From positions 868,001 through 932,000 of the forward strand of contig CAWJYO010000009.1 in assembly GCA_963847085.1 (NCBI GenBank): DNA of 64,000 nucleotides. Direction: 5' to 3'. Below the pieces are notes generated by a model that worked only from the letters and a program-made list of their open reading frames with translations, did no database searches and had not been told where the DNA came from. Positions within the stretch are counted from its first letter, which is position 1; each line of letters starts with the position of its first letter. Positions 44,418 to 53,472 of the stretch are shown here, piece after piece. The position numbers and the translations under genes were made by a program. The stretch comes from Ilyomonas sp963847085 (GTDB lineage Bacteria; Bacteroidota; Bacteroidia; Chitinophagales; Chitinophagaceae).

Positions 44418-47400
44418 TTATTCCTCTTCGTCAAAGCTCATCGCTTCTTTAGTAGTTGCCAGCAATTCATATTCTTCTTTGCTGCCTACAATCAGGTTAT
44501 CAAATTCGCGTAAGCCAGTACCAGCAGGTATTGCATGGCCTGTAATTACGTTTTCTTTTAAGCCTAACATGTCATCAGTTTTGCCCTGAATAGCAGCAGA
44601 ACTTAACACCTTTGTAGTTTCCTGGAACGAAGCTGCACTTATCCAGCTTTGCACGCCCAGCGAAGCTTTCGTAATACCTAATAATACCGGTTGTGCTGTT
44701 GCAGGCTGTGCATCTCTTACTTCTACAAGCTTTTTATCAGCGCGGCGAAGAACAGAATTCTCTTCTCTTAATTCACGCACACTAACAATTTGGCCAGCTT
44801 TTAGTCTGCTGCTTTCACCTGGTTCTACCACTACTTTCTTATCAAAAATGCGGTCGTTTTCTTCATTAAAATCAAACCTGTCTTCCAGATCTTCTTCTAA
44901 GAATCTTGTATCACCCGCATCTACAATTTCCACTTTCTTCATCATCTGGCGAACGATCACTTCAATGTGCTTGTCGTTGATCTTTACACCTTGTAAGCGA
45001 TATACTTCCTGAATTTCATTTACCACATATTCCTGAACAGCGAAAGGTCCTTTGATAGAAAGAATATCAGCCGGAGCAGTCTGACCATCAGACAATGCCG
45101 TACCCGCTTTTACAAAGTCGCCATCCTGCACCAAAATCTGTCTTGTTAACGGAACGAGGTATTTCTTTACAACGCCATCTCTTGCTTCTACAATGATCTC
45201 GCGGTTACCGCGTTTTACGTTACCAAAAGCTACTACACCATCTATTTCGCAAACAATGGCCGGATTGCTTGGATTACGTGCTTCGAACAATTCGGTTACA
45301 CGTGGCAAACCACCCGTGATATCGCCTGATTTGCGAAGCGTGCGCGGGATTTTTACAATTACCTGTCCTGCTTTTACTTTTTCGCCTTCTTCAATGATAA
45401 GACGGCTGCCTACAGGTAAATTGTAATTGCGGATTTCAGCGCCTTCTACTACAAGGCCCGGAATTTTTGTTTTATCTTTTGACTCGATAATTACTTTATC
45501 GCGGTGACCGGTTTGCTCGTCTGCTTCTTCGCGGAATGTGAAACCTTCCTGAATATGTTCAAACTTAATTTCACCCGCCATTTCGGAAACAACAACATTG
45601 TTGAACGGATCCCAGGTACAAATCACTTCACCTTTCTTCACCTGCTGTCCGTCTTTTACATTCAGCGTAGCACCGTAAGGAATATTGTTTGTAACCAGCA
45701 GACGATCATTCTTCACGTCCATGATTCTTACTTCACCGGTACGACCAATAACGATCTGTACTTTATCTCCTTCATTGTTTAAGGCTTCTACAGTACGAAG
45801 ACCATCAAACTGGATGGTACCATCAAATTTGGCTGGCAATGTAGATTCAACGGAAGAAGAACCAGCGATACCACCTACGTGGAAGGTACGAAGTGTCAAC
45901 TGTGTACCAGGCTCACCAATGGATTGTGCAGCGATGATACCAACGGCATCACCACGTTGTGCGGTATAACCTGTTGCGAGGTTTTTACCATAACATTTCA
46001 CGCACACACCACGCTTGCTTTCGCAGGTCAATACAGAACGGATTTCAACCGTTTCTATACCAATTTCTTCAATCGCATGAGCAATGTCAACTGTTATTTC
46101 TTCACCGGCACTCACTACTATCTCATCGGTAATCGGGTTGAATACATCGTGCAGAGAAGTTCTGCCGATGATTCTGTCAGCCAATGGCTCAATAATATCT
46201 TCGTTATCTTTTAATGCTGTTGTTGCGATACCACGAAGCGTTCCACAATCTTCTTCATTAATTACTACATCCTGAGCAACGTCCACCAGACGACGGGTTA
46301 AGTAACCGGCATCTGCTGTTTTCAAGGCAGTATCTGCAAGACCTTTACGGGCACCATGTGTAGAAATGAAGTAATCCAATACGTTCAATCCGCCTTTGAA
46401 GTTGGATAGAATTGGGTTTTCAATAATTTCAGAACCAGTGGAACCACTCTTACGTGGTTTTGCCATTAAGCCTCTGATACCAGCCAACTGTTTTACCTGC
46501 TGCTTGCTACCACGGGCGCCAGAATCAAGCATCATGTAAACAGAGTTGAACCCTTGTTTATCAGTTGCCATTTCGCGGATTAAGGTTTCTGTCAGACGTG
46601 TATCTACACGGCTCCAGATATCAATTACCTGGTTGTAACGCTCGTTGTTGGTAATTAAACCCATGTTATAGCTTTCCCACACTTCATCCACTTCAACCTT
46701 AGCTTGATCCAATAACTGGGTACTGATTTCAGGGATGATTAAATCATTTACATTAAATGACAAACCACCACGGAACGCCATACGGAAACCAAGCTGCTTA
46801 ATATCATCAAGGAATTTTGCAGTCTTAGGAACATCAGTAATTTTAATGATGTCGCCGATAATTTCACGAAGGCTTTTTTTAGTTAACAACGCGTTTATAT
46901 ATCCTACCTCAACCGGTACAAACTGGTTGAACAATACGCGGCCAACTGTGGTTTCAATTATTTTCTTTTTCAGTTCACCACCTTCGCGCACGTTTGTTTT
47001 TACCTTAATATGTGCATGTAAGTCAACCTGATTTTCATTGTATGCAATCAGCACTTCTTCCTGGCTGTAAAAAGCTTTGCCCTCACCTTTTACCACTTCA
47101 CCATTCAGGGTTTTTTTGCCTTTGGTAATGTAGTATAAACCCAACACCATGTCCTGCGACGGTAACGTAATTGGCGTACCGTTCTGCGGGTTCAAAATGT
47201 TGTGAGAAGAAAGCATCAGTAATTGCGCTTCCAGAATAGCAGCACTGCTCAACGGCACGTGAACCGCCATCTGGTCGCCATCAAAGTCGGCGTTGAAAGC
47301 GGCATGTTACCAAAGGATGCAATTGTATGGCTTTACCTTCCACCAAACGTGGCTGGAACGCTTGTATTGACAAGCGATGCAGCGTTGGCGCACGGTTCAG

Positions 47401-48708
47401 CATTACCGGATGACCTTTCAATATATTTTCGAGAATGTCCCAAACGATGGCTTCTTTTTTATCCACCAGCTTCTTAGCTGATTTTACAGTTTTTACAATA
47501 CCTCTTTCAATCAGTTTACGGATGATAAACGGCTTAAATAATTCTGCCGCCATATCTTTCGGTAAACCGCATTCGTGCATTTTTAATTCAGGGCCTACTA
47601 CGATAACGGAACGACCAGAATAGTCAACACGTTTACCCAGCAGGTTTTGACGGAAACGACCTTGTTTGCCTTTTAAAACATCTGACAAGGATTTCAGCGC
47701 GCGTCCGCCTTCTGCTTTTACCGCATTAGACTTACGGCTGTTATCAAATAAGCTATCAACTGCTTCCTGAAGCATACGTTTTTCGTTACGCAGAATGACT
47801 TCCGGCGCTTTGATTTCCAACAAACGTTTCAAACGATTGTTACGGATAATTACGCGGCGATACAAGTCGTTCAAATCAGACGAAGCAAAACGGCCACCGT
47901 CCAAAGGAACAAGCGGACGAAGTTCCGGCGGAATTACCGGGATGTATTGCATCACCATCCATTGTGGCTGGTTTGTAATGCGGGTTGCCGCATCGCGGAA
48001 CGATTCCACAACACTCAGGCGCTTCAAGGCATCTGCCTTGCGCTGCTGCGAAGTTTCGTGCGCGGCGGTATTGCGAAGCGTAAAGCTTAATTCATCCAAA
48101 TCAATACGCGACAGTAAATCATGCACGGCTTCAGCACCCATTTTTGCAATGAACTTTTGCGGGTCTTCGTCGGGAAGAAACTGATTGTCTTTGGGCAGAT
48201 TGTCAATAATTTCAAGATATTCTTCTTCGGTTAAAAGATCGCCGGGTTGCAAACCTTTGTCTTCACGAATGCCGGATTGTATCACCGCGTATCTTTCATA
48301 ATACACGATGCTTTCCAGCTTTTTCGAGCTCATGCCCAGCAAGTAACCAATCTTGTTCGGCAAGCTTTTAAAATACCAGATGTGAACCACAGGAACCACC
48401 AGTTTAATGTGGCCCATGCGTTCGCGGCGCACTTTTTTTTCGGTTACTTCTACGCCGCAACGGTCGCAAACAATACCCTTGTAACGAATGCGCTTGTATT
48501 TACCGCAGGCACATTCATAATCTTTAACCGGACCAAAAATGCGCTCGCAAAACAAACCATCGCGTTCAGGTTTGTAAGTGCGGTAATTAATGGTTTCGGG
48601 TTTTAATACTTCACCAAAGCTGCGTTCTAAAATGCTGTCGGGGCTTGCTAAACCGATTGTAATTTTAGAGAAGGTAGCTCTGGGACGATTGTCTTTTTTA
48701 ATTGCCAT
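44418..48708 (-). CDS. rpoC: DNA-directed RNA polymerase subunit beta' (frameshifted)
   Basis: Catalytic subunit of RNA polymerase, about 1430 residues. It begins MAIKKDNRPRATFSKITIGL. Zinc-binding Cys: CACGKYKRIRYKGIVCDRCG. Rudder/lid region: HLVLKGKQGRFRQNLL-type block GKQGRFRQNLLGKRVDYSGR. MLNRAPTLHRLSIQAFQPRL leads into the catalytic NADFDGDQ (47271-47294). Trigger loop: GYLTRRLVDVAQDVVI; second zinc site CESKRGVCVKCYG. A 2-nt deletion near 47302 (LVTC, then F in another frame) is the only break. Since NADFDGD is essential, a sequence error is near certain. rpoB is not found immediately upstream. Confidence 0.96.
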
Positions 48709-49307
48709 ATTACAGTTACAATTTTATGAGTAGCAAATGTTTTAAGAAGTACGCTTTTGTTTTTGCACCTTTTTATAAATCACCTGTTCAGCCAAATCTG
48801 TAGATAACTTTCTTATCGTATATGAAAAGGATCAAATGCCTTTTCATGCTATTGACAAAAAGCTATACAAGATTTTAGCTGAGAAAATGGAATGAAAATA
48901 ATGGAAGGATGCTTTGTGGCAGGTCGCGAGCTTCGAAAATACATAAGTTGGCAAAAGTAATAAGAATCAATAATAAAAAAAATTGAAATCGTAAAACATT
49001 TCTTTAAATTTTATGGTTATAAATTTTAATCGGTGATTTGTTTTGATTTTTTGGTTTAAGCTTGCATATTTGTGGCACAGGAATCTTGGTATCTCACATA
49101 TACAATTGTTATTGTAAAAGTCAATTGCAGCAGAGTACACAAATTATTATATATTTTAAAAGTGCTTAAGAGGTAGGTCTTACTTTTTAGTGAATGGCTA
49201 TATTTCATGCGTTAAGGCAGGAATTGTTTTGCTATTAGAATGGATATAGAATTGATAAATTTTTTTCTTAAATTTTAATCTAAACAGGTTTCCAATTTCT
49301 ACTAAGA
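48709..49307. other. Intergenic region upstream of rpoC
   Basis: 599 AT-rich bases between divergent rpoC and the receiver gene. It contains a dispersed-motif copy at 48751-48779 (CTTTTGTTTTTGCACC, T-run, ATAAAT) and a small hairpin GAAAAGG/CCTTTTC near 48821-48848. No remnant of rpoB or ribosomal-protein genes is recognised. Confidence 0.5.
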
Positions 49308-49685
49308 ATGAATCAAAAAAAAATCCTGGTTCTCGACGACGACCTTGATATTTTAATGGTAATGCAGCTCTTATTCAAGGTAAAGGGCTTTAACGTAATG
49401 ACCTTGTCGCGATGGGAAGAAGTGTATGAGAAAGCAGAAAGCTTTCAACCCGATCTTATTTTATTGGATGTACTTCTTTCCGGCAATGACGGGCGAGACA
49501 TTTGCAAAGTGTTGAAGAAAAAAAACACCACGCGCAATGTTCCTGTTGTTCTATTCTCAGCTAACCCAAGCATCGCAAGAAATTTTGCCGACTATCTTGC
49601 CGACGATTTTATTCACAAACCGTTTGAAGTAAACGATTTATTAAAAACAATCGAGCGCCATCTTTTGAAGAATGCAACGCCTTAA
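49308..49685 (+). CDS. Single-domain response regulator (receiver only)
   Basis: 125 residues. MNQKKILVLDDDLDILMVMQ has the acidic pocket (D10-D12), PDLILLDVLLSGNDGRDICK the phospho-acceptor Asp at about residue 54, VPVVLFSANP the switch Ser, and DDFIHKPFEVNDLL the conserved Lys. No output domain, so it probably acts by protein-protein contact or in a phosphorelay. No kinase gene is nearby. Confidence 0.9.
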   Translation: MNQKKILVLDDDLDILMVMQLLFKVKGFNVMTLSRWEEVYEKAESFQPDLILLDVLLSGNDGRDICKVLKKKNTTRNVPVVLFSANPSIARNFADYLADDFIHKPFEVNDLLKTIERHLLKNATP

Positions 49686-49727
49686 AGGTGCTTTCTTTTT
49701 TAGCCGGTTACTGGCTTTTTCGTTTAT

Positions 49728-49789
49728 AAAATATGGGTAAAAACAAAAACCGGACTGTACAGTCCGGCTTTTGTTTTTACCCATATTTT
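49728..49789. terminator. 62-bp near-perfect palindrome, bidirectional terminator
   Basis: Arms 49728-49758 and 49759-49789 are reverse complements with one mismatch and no loop. The core is CCGGACTGT/ACAGTCCGG; each arm includes a GGGTAAAAACAAA-type copy of the dispersed motif. It separates the convergent receiver gene and clpC. Confidence 0.88.
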
Positions 49790-49792
49790 TAA

Positions 49793-52324
49793 TTACACTT
49801 TTGCAGCTTCTTCTTTCGTACGGAAATTAAATTTTATTTTTTGATTGTCCTTATCTAAATCGGCTATCAAAATATCGCCATTCTTAATGTTCAGGTTTAA
49901 AATTTCTTCCGCTAACGGATCTTCCAGGTATTTCTGAATCGCTCTGTGTAATGGACGTGCGCCAAACTGTATATCGTAACCTTTATCGGCTATAAAGCTT
50001 TTGGCTTCCTCTGTTAATTCAAGGCTATAACCCAATGAATTGAGACGTTTCAGCACATTCTTCATCAGAATATCAATGATAGAAAAAATGTTTTCTTTGC
50101 TGAGTGCATTAAAAATAACTACATCATCAATACGGTTCAAAAATTCTGGTGAGAAGGTTCGTTTCAAAGCCTTTTCAATAACGGCTTTGTTGTTTTCGTC
50201 CTGATTTTGCATACGGCTTGCCGTGGCAAAACCAACACCATCGCCAAACTCCTTCAACTGGCGAACGCCAATGTTGGAAGTCATGATAATTAATGTGTTT
50301 TTGAAATCAATTTTTCTTCCCAGACCATCCGTTAAAATACCGTCATCCAATACTTGCAACAAGATGTTATAAATATCGGGATGCGCTTTTTCAATTTCAT
50401 CCAATAAAATTACACTGTAAGGCTTGCGACGCACTTTTTCAGTCAATTGGCCGCCTTCTTCGTAGCCCACATAACCGGGAGGCGCACCCACCAAACGAGA
50501 CACGGTAAATTTTTCCATGTATTCACTCATGTCAATGCGAATGAGTGAATCTTCACTATCGAACATATAACGTGCTAATGCACGCGCCAATTCTGTTTTA
50601 CCAACTCCTGTTGGGCCTAAAAAAATGAATGTACCAATGGGCTTTTTAGGATCTTTCAAACCAACGCGATTGCGCTGAATGGCTTTCACCACTTTTGAAA
50701 TCGCTTCTGTTTGTCCAACAACCATCTCCGCCATATCATCGCTCATTTTGCGAAGCTTTTCTGTTTCTGCCTGCACCATGCGTTTAACAGGAATGCCGGT
50801 CATCATGCTCACCACTTCGGCAATGGCTTCTTCATCTATAGGATAACGTTTGTGCTTGCTTTCTTCTTCCCAAATATTCTTTGCTTTTTCCAGTTCTTCA
50901 CCCAAACGTTTTTCGTTGTCGCGTAAAGCGGCGGCTTCTTCAAAACGCTGGCTTTTTACTACTTTGTTTTTCTCCACTTTTATTTCCTCAATCTTTTTTT
51001 CAAGATCGAGAATGTTTTGCGGAACGTTGATGTTTTTCAAGTGAACACGAGCGCCCACTTCATCCAGCACATCAATGGCTTTGTCGGGAAGCAAGCGATC
51101 TGTCATGTAGCGGTCGCTTAATTTCACGCAGGCATCAATGGCTTCATTATCATAAATAACGTTGTGATAATCTTCGTACTTCGATTTGATGTTGTTCAAA
51201 ATCATAATCGTTTCATCCACACTTGGCGGATCAACCATTACTTTTTGAAAACGCCTGTCTAATGCGCCATCTTTTTCGATGTACTGGCGATATTCGTCCA
51301 ACGTCGATGCGCCAATACACTGCAACTCACCTCTTGCCAAAGCTGGTTTAAAAATGTTGCTGGCATCGAGAGAACCACTCGCGCCGCCTGCACCTACGAT
51401 GGTATGAATTTCATCAATAAAAAGAATCACATCGCGGTTCTTTTCCAGTTCATTCATAATCGCTTTCATGCGCTCTTCAAACTGACCGCGATATTTGGTT
51501 CCGGCAACAAGGGCTGCCAAATCCAAACTAATCACGCGCTTGTCGAACAATACACGGCTTACTTTGCGTTGTACAATGCGAAGCGCTAAACCTTCCACAA
51601 TGGCAGTTTTACCAACACCTGGTTCACCAATCAAAATGGGATTGTTTTTCTTACGGCGGGACAAGATTTGCGACACACGCTCAATTTCTTCTTCTCTTCC
51701 CACAATCGGGTCGAGCGAACCGCTTTCGGCTAACTTAGTAATGTCTCTGCCGAAATTGTCTAACACCGGCGTTTTACTTTTGGCATTGCTGGCGGCTTTG
51801 CTACTGCGTTGCTGACCTGAAAAGCCTTTCTTTTCATCTTCAAAATCGTCATCATCATTTTCGGTGTATTCGCTGCGCGGATCGTTGCTGCGCACTACAC
51901 CAATTTCGTTGCGAAACGTGTCATAATCCACATCAAACTGACCTAAAATTTGTGTAGCTATGTTTTCGCGATTTTTCAAAATGGAAAGCATGAGGTGCTC
52001 TGTTTCAACGAGCGGACTTTTCAATGCTTTCGCTTCTAAAACTGTTACACGAATTACTTTTTCGGCTTGTTTGGTAAGCGGCAAACTGTTGATGTTTGCT
52101 ATATTCTTACCCGTTTTGTCTTTCACGGCAAGTTCTACTTCCTTGCGCAATTCATATAAGTCAACATTCAATTGTTTTAAAACTTTTATAGCTGTGTTTT
52201 CACCTTCCCTAATCAGTCCTAACAACAAATGTTCTGTGCCAATAAAATCATTTCCCAGCCTCAATGCTTCCTCACGGCTGAACGAAATAATCTCCTTAAC
52301 CTGAGCTGAAAAATTATTATCCAT
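49793..52324 (-). CDS. clpC: ATP-dependent Clp protease ATP-binding subunit ClpC
   Basis: Hsp100 unfoldase that feeds ClpP. 843 residues, intact. The N-domain has two repeats (EEALRLGNDFIGTEHLLLGL and LKSPLVETEHLMLSILKNRE). AAA1 has Walker A GEPGVGKT and Walker B VILFIDEIHT. The middle domain carries a UVR-like motif (SQRFEEAAALRDNEKRLGEE), typical of ClpC rather than ClpB. AAA2 has GPTGVGKT and the sensor region. The C-terminal D2-small domain includes FGARPLHRAIQKYLEDPLAE. An ATG start gives the standard N-terminus (MDNNFSAQVKEIISFSREEA). Divergent from the STAS gene. Confidence 0.96.
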   Translation of the reverse strand: MDNNFSAQVKEIISFSREEALRLGNDFIGTEHLLLGLIREGENTAIKVLKQLNVDLYELRKEVELAVKDKTGKNIANINSLPLTKQAEKVIRVTVLEAKALKSPLVETEHLMLSILKNRENIATQILGQFDVDYDTFRNEIGVVRSNDPRSEYTENDDDDFEDEKKGFSGQQRSSKAASNAKSKTPVLDNFGRDITKLAESGSLDPIVGREEEIERVSQILSRRKKNNPILIGEPGVGKTAIVEGLALRIVQRKVSRVLFDKRVISLDLAALVAGTKYRGQFEERMKAIMNELEKNRDVILFIDEIHTIVGAGGASGSLDASNIFKPALARGELQCIGASTLDEYRQYIEKDGALDRRFQKVMVDPPSVDETIMILNNIKSKYEDYHNVIYDNEAIDACVKLSDRYMTDRLLPDKAIDVLDEVGARVHLKNINVPQNILDLEKKIEEIKVEKNKVVKSQRFEEAAALRDNEKRLGEELEKAKNIWEEESKHKRYPIDEEAIAEVVSMMTGIPVKRMVQAETEKLRKMSDDMAEMVVGQTEAISKVVKAIQRNRVGLKDPKKPIGTFIFLGPTGVGKTELARALARYMFDSEDSLIRIDMSEYMEKFTVSRLVGAPPGYVGYEEGGQLTEKVRRKPYSVILLDEIEKAHPDIYNILLQVLDDGILTDGLGRKIDFKNTLIIMTSNIGVRQLKEFGDGVGFATASRMQNQDENNKAVIEKALKRTFSPEFLNRIDDVVIFNALSKENIFSIIDILMKNVLKRLNSLGYSLELTEEAKSFIADKGYDIQFGARPLHRAIQKYLEDPLAEEILNLNIKNGDILIADLDKDNQKIKFNFRTKEEAAKV

Positions 52325-52417
52325 GATTTATAAATTAGAGATACAATTATAACGAATATTTTTATACGCTGTTACTTTGCAGAATTTAAAAGCAGTTAAA
52401 ATATCCTTTAAGACACT

Positions 52418-52807
52418 ATGAGTTTCAAAATTGATACCAAGGAAAAATTTACAGTCATTACGCCCCAAACCGAATATTTCGATGCCAATATAGCAGAAGC
52501 TTTATGGGAAGCCGCCACAATGGGCATTGATAAGGAACGCGGTAATGTAATTGTAAACCTACAACAAGTTTCGCATTCTGATGCATCAGCATTGAACGAT
52601 CTGGCTTCTCTTCAACAGCATTTTCATGCAGCTAACAAATCGTTTGTGGTTTGCAATATTCAGCCCTCAATTACGGAAATTATCAGAGGTGAAGATTTAG
52701 AAGAAACGCTAAATATTACACCCACTGAAAGTGAAGCCTGGGATGTAGTACAAATGGAAGAAATTGAACGGGAATTGATGAAGAGTTTTAACGGGGAGGA
52801 TGGGTAA
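52418..52807 (+). CDS. STAS-domain protein (anti-sigma-factor-antagonist-like)
   Basis: 129 residues. YFDANIAEALWEAATMGIDK is the first helix, and NVIVNLQQVSHSDASALNDL the STAS core (D-x-S-x-x-S/A region; here SHSDASAL), so the phospho-Ser position is present. FVVCNIQPSITEIIRGEDLE follows. An acidic C-terminal extension of ~25 residues (VQMEEIERELMKSFNGEDG) is unusual for a minimal STAS protein. No anti-sigma kinase gene is adjacent. Confidence 0.82.
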   Translation: MSFKIDTKEKFTVITPQTEYFDANIAEALWEAATMGIDKERGNVIVNLQQVSHSDASALNDLASLQQHFHAANKSFVVCNIQPSITEIIRGEDLEETLNITPTESEAWDVVQMEEIERELMKSFNGEDG

Positions 52808-52990
52808 GATTATATGATCTTTACAAAATATAATGTTCAATAAATTTATTCAACTTTTCGAAAATTCTCAATCTGTTACTCAATCAATTTTTCCCCCTAT
52901 TGGTGTTCTTCACCAATACGATTTGCATAGAGTTTTGCTGGTAAAAAATACCAGCAAAGGCGAGAAAATATTTTTCACAATAAATCTAAT

Positions 52991-53028
52991 AAGTAAGGCT
53001 GCAATCACAGCCTTACTCTTTCTTTCTA
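52991..53028 (+). terminator. Intrinsic terminator
   Basis: AGTAAGGCTG pairs with CAGCCTTACT around CAATCA, followed by CTTTCTTTCT. It lies 185 nt past the STAS gene. Confidence 0.8.
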
Positions 53029-53412
53029 TAGCTCTCCTAATTCCGAAATAAAGTAATGACTAGTGTAACGGTTTTGTTAGTTTGCACTTAGTGTTTCTAC
53101 TGCAATGTCCTATAGCTACGCACCCGATGCTATTTAATGATGGAGATATTGCGGAAAAGGAAAAAAGCTTTGTGCAATTAACGCGTTGTAGAAAATAGCT
53201 GCAAACTATACCAGAAGGCGCGTAATGAATGCTACATGCAGGGTGCATCCGCTTTACTGTTATAACAAACAACAGCAAGTAGGAGGATCTCATGCCTCTG
53301 TACAAAAGCCTTGCTATGAAGACACCACTGCAACGTAAGACATAAAGAAAGCAACAGACACTGAAATAATAAACTCATTTATATAATATCTTATACCAGT
53401 AGATAAAACAGG

Positions 53413-53420
53413 TAACTTTG
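53413..53420 (+). promoter_or_regulatory. -7 box TAACTTTG
   Basis: TAACTTTG fits TAnnTTTG, 53 nt before the ATG at 53473. Confidence 0.55.
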
Positions 53421-53472
53421 GTATTGTATTCAGGTATCCTTTCACAATTTATAACAAATAAAAATCCCCAAC

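Larger units (their letters stand above)
52808..53472. other. Intergenic region, 665 bases
   Basis: Holds a strong hairpin (52991-53028) and the putative promoter of the next gene (53413). Between them, 53090-53330 has short open stretches in several frames (for example MLFNDGDIAEKEKSFVQLTR at 53130-53189, then stop), which could be a decayed gene fragment. Nothing recognised. Confidence 0.45.

Noticed and set aside
52833..53051. 72-codon plus-strand ORF after the STAS gene
   Set aside because: It runs through the terminator hairpin at 52991-53028 and has no family resemblance.
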